A stretch of 64,000 nucleotides of DNA from M3007 sp964646615 (GTDB lineage Bacteria; Bacteroidota; Bacteroidia; Chitinophagales; Saprospiraceae). The notes below the pieces were generated by a model. It made no database searches. It was not told where the DNA came from and saw nothing but the letters and a program-made list of their open reading frames with translations. Where the stretch lies: contig CAZYEV010000027.1 of NCBI GenBank assembly GCA_964646615.1, positions 107,184 through 171,183 of the forward strand, in the 5' to 3' direction. This document shows positions 44,946 through 53,872 of the stretch, one piece after another (position 1 is the stretch's first letter; every line of letters starts with the position of its first letter). Made by a program: the position numbers and the translations under genes.

Positions 44946-45806
44946 ATGTACTCCCTTGTCCAGCTGTTTGTGCGTCATGGCGGGCTGATTACGCTGGTGG
45001 TCACCCAGGTGATTAGTTTTTACCTGATGACCTCGCAGAACGGCCCGCAGCAAGAGATTGCACGCCTGAGCTGGAGCTGGTATTCCAACTGGGCTTTAGA
45101 GTGGCGCAACCGCTGGCTCGATTACCTGTCGCTGCGCGATGAAAACATCCGGCTGAAGATGGAAAATGCGCGCTTGCACACGCAACTAACCAACTTGCGC
45201 GCCTCCGAGATACCCACGCGCGATACCATACGCCGGCAAGGAGCGACAGATAGCTTAGGCAAGAGGCTGATACGCCCAGAATACGTCGTCATCAGCGCGC
45301 GTGTTGTGGGCAATACGCTCAGCGGACGCAACAACTGGCTCATCCTCAACCGGGGCGCCAAAGACGGCATACGCCCCAACAGCGGCGTCATCTCACGCTC
45401 GGGGGTGGTGGGGGTCGTCCGGGACGTGTCGGAGCATTTTTCCTTAGCGATGTCTGTGCTGCATCCGCAGACCAAAATATCGGCCATGGTCAAGGGCTAT
45501 CCTTTTTACGGCTCGCTGTACTGGGACGAGAAAGACCCCCGCTTTCTGACGCTTTCGGACATCCCTTACCATTTACCCATCCACCGGGGCGACACAGTGC
45601 AGGTGAGCAACTACTCGCTCATCTTCCCGGAAGGGCATACCGCCGGCATCGTGGATACGGCCTATCGCCTGCAGGGAAGCCCTTTCCTCTACATACGAGT
45701 GCGCCCTACCCAACCTCCGGCCAGCGTGCGCGAGGTGTACATCGTCACCAACCGATACGCCGATGAACTGGAGAATTTAACCAGAGCCATGCAAGCAGAG
45801 CAATGA
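44946..45806 (+). CDS. mreC: Rod shape-determining protein MreC
   Basis: A 286-residue protein with a short cytosolic tail and one membrane helix (about 9-27). A coiled coil follows (residues ~55-85, DENIRLKMENARLHTQLTNL), then the beta-sandwich region with ARVVGNTLSGRNNWLILNRG and IRPNSGVISRSGVVGVVRDV. MreC bridges MreB/MreD to PBP2 in the periplasm. It overlaps mreD by 4 bp (ATGA). Confidence 0.93.
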   Translation: MYSLVQLFVRHGGLITLVVTQVISFYLMTSQNGPQQEIARLSWSWYSNWALEWRNRWLDYLSLRDENIRLKMENARLHTQLTNLRASEIPTRDTIRRQGATDSLGKRLIRPEYVVISARVVGNTLSGRNNWLILNRGAKDGIRPNSGVISRSGVVGVVRDVSEHFSLAMSVLHPQTKISAMVKGYPFYGSLYWDEKDPRFLTLSDIPYHLPIHRGDTVQVSNYSLIFPEGHTAGIVDTAYRLQGSPFLYIRVRPTQPPASVREVYIVTNRYADELENLTRAMQAEQ

Positions 45807-46327
45807 AAGGCAACTGGTTTTTTCCCAATCTATGGCGCTTCCTGTCGCTGCTGGCCGTGCAAGGGCTGGTATTGTCGGGCATTTCGTACAACACCGATGG
45901 GTATGTCAGCCTCCTACTCTACCCGCTGTTTATCCTGTTGCTGCCCATCCTGATGCCCATTCCATTGGTAGTGCTGGCTGGTTTTCTCGTAGGGCTCTCG
46001 GTAGATCTTTTTACGGGCACTTTAGGGTTGCATGCCAGCGCGGGCGCCTTTTCGGGCTATGCCAGAGCAATTATCTTAGACCGCTTTGCTCCGCAAGGCG
46101 GCTATACGGGCAAGGAACCCATCGCCTCGCCGGCTTATTTCGGCTGGCGCTGGTTTCTGAGTGTTGCCGGTATTTTTTTCGCCGTTCATCTGCTGTGGTA
46201 CTTCTCGATGGCGTATTTTACGCCGGTTTATTTTTTTAATAAAATCTTGCCGCAGGCTGCCCTTAGCTGGCTCTCCACGATGCCGGTGGTGGCCGTGCTG
46301 ATGCGGTTATTTTATCCCAAAAATTAG
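45803..46327 (+). CDS. mreD: Rod shape-determining protein MreD
   Basis: A 174-residue integral membrane protein with about five helices. Identification rests on its place between mreC and PBP2, its size and segments such as IPLVVLAGFLVGLSVDLFTG and LGLHASAGAFSGYARA. It is poorly conserved in sequence generally. PBP2 begins 8 bp after its stop. Confidence 0.9.
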   Translation: MKGNWFFPNLWRFLSLLAVQGLVLSGISYNTDGYVSLLLYPLFILLLPILMPIPLVVLAGFLVGLSVDLFTGTLGLHASAGAFSGYARAIILDRFAPQGGYTGKEPIASPAYFGWRWFLSVAGIFFAVHLLWYFSMAYFTPVYFFNKILPQAALSWLSTMPVVAVLMRLFYPKN

Positions 46328-46335
46328 CGGCAAAA

Positions 46336-48324
46336 ATGCTGGACAAACTTCGCGAACGGCAAAAGACGATTCAGATCGTCCTCCTCATCAGCGCGCTGGT
46401 GCTGGTGCTGAAGGCTGCCCAGTTGCAGCTGTTCGACGATGCGCTCAGCCGGCGCGCCGATGCTACTACCATTCACCGCCTGACGATCTACCCGCCGCGC
46501 GGGCTCGTCTTCGACCGCAACGACAGCCTCCTGGTGGCCAATAACGCAGTGTACGACCTGATGGTAACGTACAACCAGATAAGCCCCCAAATGGATACGC
46601 TCAAGCTGTGCCGCCTGTTGGGCATTACGCGCCAGGACTTCGAGGCTGCCCTGAGAAAGGACTGGAAAAGTGGCAAGTTTTCGCGTTCGGTGCCGTTCGT
46701 TTTCATGAAGAAAATCCCTACCACCACCTACGCGCGTTTGCAGGAATGCCTTTACGAGTTCCCGGGCTTCTTCGTGCAGGCGCGCAACATTCGAGCATAC
46801 CCCTACCACGCTGGCGCACACGTTCTGGGCTACATCAACGAGGTGGACCAGCGCGACATCGAGCGTGGCGGTGGTATTTACGCCTCAGGCGACTACATCG
46901 GCGCTACCGGCATTGAGGCCCGCTACGAAGACCGCCTGCGCGGGCGCAAGGGCTTCAACTTCCAGCTCAAAGACAACCTGGGCCGCATCGTTGGCCCTTA
47001 TGCCGACGGCAAGGCAGATACCATGCCCGTCAGCGGCGACGATATCATTCTCTCCATTGACGCTCGACTGCAGCAATACGGCGAAGCCCTCATGGCCAAC
47101 AAGTCGGGCAGCATCGTGGCCATCGAGCCTTCGAGCGGCGAAATACTGGCCATGATCAGCGCACCCACCTACGACCCCAACGAGCTGGCCATGACCAACG
47201 ACCGGGGGCCTGTGTTCCAACGCCTGCACAGCGACCCGCTCAAGCCTTTCTTCGACCGCACCGTTATGGCCAAGTATCCGCCCGGCTCCATCTTTAAAAC
47301 GGTAGTATCGCTCGTCGGCATGCAGGAAGGCACCCTTAATCCCAACGCCGGCCAGGGCTGTGGTGGCGGCTATTTCTATGCCGGACGCCTGTACAAATGC
47401 CACGGACACGGCGGCATCAGCAACGTCGTGGATGCCCTCGCCTACTCCTGCAACACCTATTACTTCGGCGAATTCCGCGACATTGTGGACAAATACGGCT
47501 TCAACAATCCGCATCAGGGCTTAGATAAATTCCATCAGTACTGCTATGAAATGGGGCTGGGACGCCAGCTGGGCGTGGACTACCCCAACGAAAGCGCGGG
47601 CAACATTCCGGACTCGCGCTACTACGATCGCATTTACCCCAAGCGCCTCGGCGGCTGGCGCTCGCCCACCATCATGTCGCTGGGCATTGGGCAAGGCGAA
47701 ATCCAGATGACCACGCTGCAAATGGCCAACCTCGCCGCCTGCATTGCCAACCGCGGCTATTGGTACCCGCCGCATCTGGCCAAAGGCTTCAAAAGCGGCG
47801 GCGACATTCCGAAGCAGTACCGCCAGCGCCAGAACGTCAGCATTGACCGCAAGTACTTCGAACTCGTGGTAGAGGGTATGGCCCAATGCGTCAACCGCGG
47901 TACCGCCCGCTCCTGCGCTATCCCGACCATCCAGGTCTGCGGCAAGACGGGCACCAGCCAGAACCCCCACGGCGACGACCACTCCGTGTTCTTCGCCTTT
48001 GCGCCCAAAGACAACCCGAAAATCGCCATTGCGGTGTATGTCGAAAACGCCGGCTGGGGCGCCTCCTATGCCGCCCCCATCGCCAGCCTGATGATTGAAA
48101 AATACCTCCAGGACACCATCGCTGCAGAGCGCAAATTCCTCGAAGAGCGCATGCTCAACGCCAACCTCGTCGAAAAGTACCTCCAAAACCGCCGGCAGGC
48201 CGCCCTGAAACCTGCTGCGCGCCCTGCCGCCCCGACCATGCCTTCGCCCAACATACCTACCGACGAGCCTACCGGCCAGACGCCTGCTACCACCGCCACC
48301 CAAAACGAACGCAAACGGCGCTGA
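46336..48324 (+). CDS. mrdA: Penicillin-binding protein 2 (elongasome transpeptidase)
   Basis: A 662-residue class B PBP. One membrane helix (residues 12-30) is followed by the dimerisation domain (PPRGLVFDRNDSLLVANNAV, 53-72). The transpeptidase domain has SxxK at Ser318 in YPPGSIFKTV, SxN at Ser371 in YSCNTYYF and KTGT at 537-540. The CHGHGG insertion (355-360) is common in Bacteroidota PBP2. It cross-links side-wall peptidoglycan with RodA, but a rodA gene does not follow here. The stop overlaps the next ATG by one base. Confidence 0.95.
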   Translation: MLDKLRERQKTIQIVLLISALVLVLKAAQLQLFDDALSRRADATTIHRLTIYPPRGLVFDRNDSLLVANNAVYDLMVTYNQISPQMDTLKLCRLLGITRQDFEAALRKDWKSGKFSRSVPFVFMKKIPTTTYARLQECLYEFPGFFVQARNIRAYPYHAGAHVLGYINEVDQRDIERGGGIYASGDYIGATGIEARYEDRLRGRKGFNFQLKDNLGRIVGPYADGKADTMPVSGDDIILSIDARLQQYGEALMANKSGSIVAIEPSSGEILAMISAPTYDPNELAMTNDRGPVFQRLHSDPLKPFFDRTVMAKYPPGSIFKTVVSLVGMQEGTLNPNAGQGCGGGYFYAGRLYKCHGHGGISNVVDALAYSCNTYYFGEFRDIVDKYGFNNPHQGLDKFHQYCYEMGLGRQLGVDYPNESAGNIPDSRYYDRIYPKRLGGWRSPTIMSLGIGQGEIQMTTLQMANLAACIANRGYWYPPHLAKGFKSGGDIPKQYRQRQNVSIDRKYFELVVEGMAQCVNRGTARSCAIPTIQVCGKTGTSQNPHGDDHSVFFAFAPKDNPKIAIAVYVENAGWGASYAAPIASLMIEKYLQDTIAAERKFLEERMLNANLVEKYLQNRRQAALKPAARPAAPTMPSPNIPTDEPTGQTPATTATQNERKRR

Positions 48325-49178
48325 TGGAAACGCCTCAACAGTTACAGGCTCCTGAAGCGCCATCGCCCGCATACCGATTAGAGGCCATCTACCTGTACCC
48401 TATCAAATCGCTGGGCGGCATCGCGCTTTCGGAAGCGCAGCTCGAACGGCGCGGCCTCCAATACGACCGGCGCTGGATGCTGGTCGGTGCCGACGGGCAA
48501 TTTGTGAGCCAACGCGAATACCCTGCCCTGGCCCAATTGGGCACAGCCTTAGACAACGATGCTCTGGTCGTCTTTGAAAAGCAAAACCCGCAAACCCGCC
48601 TCCGAATTTCCCTTGCACCGCCTCCCGGCCTGCCGCAAACGATGGTGCAGGTGTGGGGCGACCGTTGCCGGGCTCACCGCTATGGTCATGAGGTCCATGA
48701 ATGGTTTTCCGACTTCCTGAAAGCGCCCGTGCACTTAGTCTTCATGCCCGACAGCACCCTGCGCCGCGCTGACGGGCGCTATGCGCCGCCTCGTACACCT
48801 GTTAGCTTCGCTGATGGTTTCCCGTACCTCATCATCGGGCAGGCATCGCTGGACAACCTGAACCGCCGTCTGTCGCAGCCCGTGCCCATGAGCCGCTTTC
48901 GGCCCAACTTTGTTTTTAGCGGCGGCCAACCTTATGAGGAAGACCATTGGGGGCGCTTCCGTATTGGTGAGGCCCAATTTTTGGCCGTCAAGCCCTGCGC
49001 CCGCTGCGTGGTCGTAACTACCGACCAGGACACGGGCGCTCGTAGCTCCGAGCCGTTGCGCACGCTGGCCACCTATCGGCAGAGGGGCCACCGCATCCTC
49101 TTCGGGCAAAACGCCATCTGGACGGGCGAGGGCGACGCCACCGTCCGCATTGGCATGTCGCTGACGAAAGGGTGTTAA
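48324..49178 (+). CDS. MOSC domain-containing protein
   Basis: A 284-residue protein of the mARC/YcbX type. The N-terminal MOSC_N barrel has AIYLYPIKSLGGIALSEAQL and RRWMLVGADGQFVSQREYP. The MOSC domain has FRPNFVFSGGQPYEEDHW and the conserved Cys in VKPCARCVVVTTDQDTG, which binds the molybdenum cofactor in relatives. It probably takes part in Mo-dependent reduction of N-hydroxylated compounds; no C-terminal ferredoxin domain is present. Its ATG shares one base with the PBP2 stop, so it is translated from the mre operon message. Confidence 0.88.
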   Translation: METPQQLQAPEAPSPAYRLEAIYLYPIKSLGGIALSEAQLERRGLQYDRRWMLVGADGQFVSQREYPALAQLGTALDNDALVVFEKQNPQTRLRISLAPPPGLPQTMVQVWGDRCRAHRYGHEVHEWFSDFLKAPVHLVFMPDSTLRRADGRYAPPRTPVSFADGFPYLIIGQASLDNLNRRLSQPVPMSRFRPNFVFSGGQPYEEDHWGRFRIGEAQFLAVKPCARCVVVTTDQDTGARSSEPLRTLATYRQRGHRILFGQNAIWTGEGDATVRIGMSLTKGC

Positions 49179-49230
49179 TGCTCCAACTACGCGCCGCTTT
49201 TTTTGTATTTATGCGCAAAATCTGCGGGCT

Positions 49231-50850
49231 ATGGCAAAACCTCAACCCTTTGGCAAATCGCTGGCCGACGGTCAGGCACATGAGCGGGCGCATCGTCTGT
49301 GGTCAAGACGCGACTTTCTGGCCACCGCCGGCCTGCTGGGCGCAGGCAGCTGGCTGCTGGGTGGCTTGCCCGTGCGTGCTTTGAGGCCGTCGCCTCTGGC
49401 CGCACATCCGGCCTGGAACGACAATGACCGCGTCCTCATCCTCATCCGATTAGACGGGGGCAACGACGGGCTGAACACCGTCATCGAACGCGGAAACCAC
49501 CACTACTACAACTTGCGCCCCAGCCTGGCCATCACCGATGCAGATTTGTGGCACCTCAGCCCGGAATATGGCATGCCTACCGAGACTAACAGCCTGCAAC
49601 CGCTGTGGGCGGAAGGCAAAATGAAGGTCATCTTCAACGTAGGCTATCCCGACCCCAACCTCAGCCATTTCCGCTCTTCCGACATCATCTATTCGGCCAG
49701 CGATGCCGACCAGGTGGTGGAAACGGGTTGGATAGGCCGGTTTTTGGAAAATGAATACGCAGCCTTTTTAGAAACGCCCTCTACCGTGCCGCCCGCCCTG
49801 CAAATTGGCGTGCAGTCGAACCTGCTCTTCCGCGCCGAAGACGCCAACATGGCACTGGTAGTCAGCAGCCCGCAGGAGTTCTACCAGATTGCCCAAACGG
49901 GCCAGCTGTACCCGACAGCGGGCCTGACCAATTCGCTGCGCGACCGCGAGCTGTTTTTCGTACGCCAGACCGCTAACGCCGCCTTCCGCTACGCCGAAAC
50001 GATACGCAAAGCCTTCTACGCCGGCAAAAACGACGTGGACTACCCGCCGCCCGGCACCAACCTGCTATCGGCCCCGCTGTCCATCATCGCACGCCTGCTC
50101 AAAGGCGGCATGGGCACGCGAATCTTCTTAGTGGATATCGCCGACTTCGACACGCACGTGCTTCAGCGCGCCGCCCACCTCAACCTGCTGTGGCAATTAG
50201 CCACCGCCGTGCGCGCCTTTTACGACGACCTGGCCCACGGCAGCTCGGGCTTAGACAAAAGGGTGCTCTCCATGACCTTCTCCGAGTTTGGCCGCACCAT
50301 TTATGAAAACGGCTCGCGCGGCACCGACCACGGCGCTGGCACCCACACCCTCCTCTTCGGCGGCGATATTGGCAGCGGCTTCATGGGCGAATACCAGGAC
50401 CTGAGCAATCCCGACCCCATCCACGACCCACCACACAGCGTGGACTTCCGCGACGTGTACGCTACCGTGCTCCAGCACTGGCTGGGCAACCCGCCTGACT
50501 TAGTCAACTACGTCCTTAATCGCAACAGTAAACCTTTGGCCGGACTGGTACCCGCTCTGCCGCCTGCACTGGGTGATAACGGACGCCCCGCCCTGCTGGG
50601 CCACAATCCGCACCCTTCACAGCCCGGCGCTTACGTCATCAAATTCGCCATTCAGCAGGGCAGCCCAGTGCGCCTGCAGATACTCGATGCCGCCGGACAC
50701 GTGCTGCGCACCTTAGTCAGCGAATACAAAGCGGCCGGCAGCTACACCTTTACCTTCGCCCCGGCCCAATGGTACCTGCCTGCAGGCCGTTATCGCTACC
50801 GCCTCATGGCCAATGGGCAGGTGTTTGAACGCAGCCTCACGGCACCATAA
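49231..50850 (+). CDS. DUF1501 protein with Tat signal and FlgD-like C-terminus
   Basis: A 539-residue exported protein. The Tat signal is at residues ~25-50 (SRRDFLATAGLLGAGSWLL). The DUF1501 domain (residues ~60-435) has VLILIRLDGGNDGLNTVIER, SHFRSSDIIYSA, MTFSEFGRTIYENGSRGTDH and GAGTHTLLFGGDI; the family is related to sulfatase/alkaline phosphatase-like enzymes. The last 75 residues, with VRLQILDAAGHVLRTLVSEY, resemble the FlgD-like or T9SS-type beta-sandwich. This suggests folding before inner-membrane export and possibly onward T9SS transport. Substrate unknown. Confidence 0.85.
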   Translation: MAKPQPFGKSLADGQAHERAHRLWSRRDFLATAGLLGAGSWLLGGLPVRALRPSPLAAHPAWNDNDRVLILIRLDGGNDGLNTVIERGNHHYYNLRPSLAITDADLWHLSPEYGMPTETNSLQPLWAEGKMKVIFNVGYPDPNLSHFRSSDIIYSASDADQVVETGWIGRFLENEYAAFLETPSTVPPALQIGVQSNLLFRAEDANMALVVSSPQEFYQIAQTGQLYPTAGLTNSLRDRELFFVRQTANAAFRYAETIRKAFYAGKNDVDYPPPGTNLLSAPLSIIARLLKGGMGTRIFLVDIADFDTHVLQRAAHLNLLWQLATAVRAFYDDLAHGSSGLDKRVLSMTFSEFGRTIYENGSRGTDHGAGTHTLLFGGDIGSGFMGEYQDLSNPDPIHDPPHSVDFRDVYATVLQHWLGNPPDLVNYVLNRNSKPLAGLVPALPPALGDNGRPALLGHNPHPSQPGAYVIKFAIQQGSPVRLQILDAAGHVLRTLVSEYKAAGSYTFTFAPAQWYLPAGRYRYRLMANGQVFERSLTAP

Positions 50851-50991
50851 AACAGAGCCGGACAGTCAAGGGCAAAACGCCAGCACCAGGCAAGATCAGT
50901 TGCGTTACCCTGATTATTTACGTAGATTTTTCAGCAGAATTCGCTCTTTGCCTGTTTGCTCTGAATTATTCGCCAGGTCACAAACGGATCT

Positions 50992-52149
50992 ATGCCCTTT
51001 GAGCAGCGCATTTGGGAAATCTTCCAACAAGTGTATGGGCGGCGCCCCAGCATAGGCGTGCGCTCTCCTGGCCGCATCAACCTCTTAGGCGAACACACCG
51101 ACTACAACGGTGGCCCCGTACTGCCCGCTGCCATTGACCGCGCCATTTGGCTGGCTGCTGCTCCGCGCCCAGATGGCCGCTGTCGGCTGTGGGCTTGCGA
51201 CTATGCGGAGGGTTGCGTCCTCGAAGCCCAACCCGCCGCTCGCCTCGCACAGCCGGCCTGGGCCAATTACCTGTTGGGGGTGCTGGTGGAGATGGGCTGG
51301 CCGGGCGGGATGGATATCGCTTTTGGCGGCGACTTACCCATCGGAGCGGGCGTTTCGTCATCGGCAGCCTTGGAAAATGCCATAGCCCTCGCCGCCAATA
51401 CCCTCTTTGACCTTGGACATTCGCCTATAGACCTCGTTCGCATCGCGCATCGGGCGGAAAATGCCTTTGTGGGAGTGCCTTGCGGCATCATGGACATGTT
51501 CGCCGGCATAATGGGCCGAAAAGACGCCTTTATACACCTGGATTGCCAGGCCCTCACCTGGGAGTACCTCCCCTTCGAAGCGCCTGACCTGGCCTTTGTG
51601 CTGTGCCATTCCGGCGTAGAGCGGCGTTTGGCCGCCTCCGAGTACGGCGCTCGCCAGCGCGAATGCGCGCACGGTCTGGCTGTTTTGCAAACGCTGGAAC
51701 CCGGTCTGAAAAACCTCAGCGAAGCCACGCCTGCCCTATTAGAGGCTGCAAAGCATGACATGCCGCCAATCGTTTTTCGCCGCTGCCGATACGTTCTGGA
51801 GGAGGTCGCCCGCGTTGCTGCTGCCGTCGAGGCCTTGCGCCAAAACGACTACGCGGCCCTGGGAGCACTCCTGTACCAGACACACGCCGGACTGCGCGAC
51901 GACTTCGAGGTCAGCTGCCCGGAATTGGATTTTCTCGTCGAACAGGCTGCGCAACACCCTGCCTGCTCAGGTGCTCGCCTCATGGGCGCGGGCTTTGGCG
52001 GCTGCACACTCCATCTGGTGCGCCAGAGCGAGGCCCACGACTTCATTGCCCGGGCTTCGGAAGGGTATGCCAGCACATTTGGCCGCCCATTATCGGCCTG
52101 GATAGTAAGCCCGGCCGATGGAACAGAAATTGTCTTTCAGGCCGATTAA
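50992..52149 (+). CDS. galK: Galactokinase
   Basis: A 385-residue GHMP kinase that makes galactose-1-phosphate in the Leloir pathway. It has the galactokinase signature GRINLLGEHTDYNGGPVLP (about residues 27-45), the GHMP ATP loop PIGAGVSSSAALENAIALA and the C-terminal GARLMGAGFGGCTLHLV. No galT or galE gene is nearby. Its stop overlaps the convergent pntB gene by 4 bp. Confidence 0.94.
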   Translation: MPFEQRIWEIFQQVYGRRPSIGVRSPGRINLLGEHTDYNGGPVLPAAIDRAIWLAAAPRPDGRCRLWACDYAEGCVLEAQPAARLAQPAWANYLLGVLVEMGWPGGMDIAFGGDLPIGAGVSSSAALENAIALAANTLFDLGHSPIDLVRIAHRAENAFVGVPCGIMDMFAGIMGRKDAFIHLDCQALTWEYLPFEAPDLAFVLCHSGVERRLAASEYGARQRECAHGLAVLQTLEPGLKNLSEATPALLEAAKHDMPPIVFRRCRYVLEEVARVAAAVEALRQNDYAALGALLYQTHAGLRDDFEVSCPELDFLVEQAAQHPACSGARLMGAGFGGCTLHLVRQSEAHDFIARASEGYASTFGRPLSAWIVSPADGTEIVFQAD

Positions 52150-53537
52150 TTGCTGCCTTTAAACTCATTGATCAACGCCTGAAGGCTGGCCTTGGCATCG
52201 CCAAAGAGCATGCGCGTGTTGTTTCGGAAAAACAGCGGATTCTCTACACCGGCAAAACCTTTACCCATGGACCGCTTCATAACGATAACGGTGCGGGCGC
52301 GGTGCGCCTCGATAATGGGCATCCCCCAAAGTGGACTGTTTTTGTCCTCTAAGGCTGCGGGGTTCACCACGTCGTTGGCACCGATGATCATGCACACATC
52401 CACCGTGTCCATGGTCGGGTTGATGGCGTCCATTTCTACTAAGGCATCGTAAGGGATATTGGCTTCGGCCAGCAGCACGTTCATATGGCCCGGCATACGG
52501 CCTGCCACAGGGTGAATGGCAAAGCGCACCTCTGTGCCGTTTTTCTCCAAAGCTTCCATCAACTCGCGCACGGCATGCTGGGCCTGTGAGACGGCCAGGC
52601 CATAACCCGGCACGATAACGACGCTGTTTGCAGCTTCCAAAATGAGGTAAGCCTCATCGGGCTTCACGGGCTTGATTTCGCCCACTACGTCCTGCGCTTT
52701 GCCCGGCATATCGGCCCCAAAGCCACCCAGCACCACATTGGCTACGGAGCGGTTCATGGCCTTGCACATGATGAGCGTCAGGATAATGCCACTGGCGCCC
52801 ACCAACGCACCGGCTACAATGAGCAGGTTGTTTTGAATAATAAAACCCGAAGCGCAGGCGGCCATACCCGAATAGCTGTTCAACAGCGAGATAACCACCG
52901 GCATATCGGCCCCGCCAATCGGAATGACCAGCAAAATGCCCAGCACAAAAGCCAGTACCGTTACCGCACCCAGTACTTGGGCAGCTGTTGGGGCCGCCAT
53001 ATCCAGGGCAAACCAGATACCACCGCCCAGAATGGCCGCGAGCAAAAGAATGGAAACAATGCGCTGCCCGGGGTACAGCACCGGTTTGGTTGGGATAAAA
53101 CGCTCCTCCAGCTTCGCCCAGGCCACTAACGAGCCTGAAAGCGTAACCGCGCCGATAAGTACCGTCAGCCAGATGATAATACCCTGATAAACAGGCTGGT
53201 CAGGACGCGCCACAAACTCGGCCCAGGCCACCAGCAAGCTGGCGGCGCCGCCAAAGCCGTTGAGCAGGCCTACCATTTGCGGCATGCCTGTCATAGGGGT
53301 GCGAAAAGCAAACAGTGCCCCAATGACCGCTCCAATAGCCAACCCACCGGCGATATAGGTATAACGGACGACCTCCGGAAACATCAGCGTGGCTACTACT
53401 GCAGCAGCCATACCTACGGCCGAGAGAATATTGCCCTGGCGCGCCGTCGTGGGGCGTCCCATGAGCTTAAAGCCCAGGATAAACGTAACCGCCGAAAGAA
53501 TATAGACGAGATTGAGTAGTGTGCGAATATCCTCCAT
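52146..53537 (-). CDS. pntB: NAD(P) transhydrogenase subunit beta
   Basis: A 463-residue inner-membrane subunit. About nine helices make the proton channel (residues 1-270). The NADP-binding domain III has VVIVPGYGLAVSQAQHAVRE, RFAIHPVAGRMPGHMNVLLA and VCMIIGANDVVNPAA. With PntAA and PntAB it uses the proton gradient to reduce NADP+ with NADH. It follows pntAB with a 2-bp gap. Confidence 0.96.
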   Translation of the reverse strand: MEDIRTLLNLVYILSAVTFILGFKLMGRPTTARQGNILSAVGMAAAVVATLMFPEVVRYTYIAGGLAIGAVIGALFAFRTPMTGMPQMVGLLNGFGGAASLLVAWAEFVARPDQPVYQGIIIWLTVLIGAVTLSGSLVAWAKLEERFIPTKPVLYPGQRIVSILLLAAILGGGIWFALDMAAPTAAQVLGAVTVLAFVLGILLVIPIGGADMPVVISLLNSYSGMAACASGFIIQNNLLIVAGALVGASGIILTLIMCKAMNRSVANVVLGGFGADMPGKAQDVVGEIKPVKPDEAYLILEAANSVVIVPGYGLAVSQAQHAVRELMEALEKNGTEVRFAIHPVAGRMPGHMNVLLAEANIPYDALVEMDAINPTMDTVDVCMIIGANDVVNPAALEDKNSPLWGMPIIEAHRARTVIVMKRSMGKGFAGVENPLFFRNNTRMLFGDAKASLQALINEFKGSN

Positions 53538-53539
53538 GG

Positions 53540-53827
53540 CTATTTATCTTTTTTCTTGAACATGCTGAGCATGCGGTTCGTAACTAAATAGCCACCCACC
53601 ACATTGATGGTGGCAAAGGCAACGGCCACGCCGCCGATGAGGGCAGCCGTATCTTCGCCCTCACCTAAGCCAGCAGCGATGAGGGCGCCCACGATGGTTA
53701 CCCCCGAGATGGCATTGGAGCCAGACATGAGCGGCGTATGGAGCAGCGAGGGTACTTTGGAAATGATTTCAAAGCCCAAAAAGATGGCCAGCACCAGAAT
53801 GAAGAGCAGGAAAATGAGTACTTCCAT
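53540..53827 (-). CDS. pntAB: NAD(P) transhydrogenase subunit alpha, part 2 (membrane part)
   Basis: A 95-residue membrane protein with three helices. It has EVLIFLLFILVLAIFLGFEI, the conserved HTPLMSGSNAISGVTIVGAL and VAFATINVVGGYLVTNRML. This is the small membrane part that is fused to the soluble domain in E. coli PntA but is a separate gene here. It lies 45 bp after pntAA. Confidence 0.94.
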   Translation of the reverse strand: MEVLIFLLFILVLAIFLGFEIISKVPSLLHTPLMSGSNAISGVTIVGALIAAGLGEGEDTAALIGGVAVAFATINVVGGYLVTNRMLSMFKKKDK

Positions 53828-53872
53828 GGGCAGAGGCGTTTGGCAGATGAACAGTGCAAAGGAAAGAGTAAG

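Noticed and set aside
47521..48372. A 283-codon minus-strand frame over the PBP2/MOSC junction
   Set aside because: Shadow of PBP2, which has all transpeptidase motifs in the plus frame.
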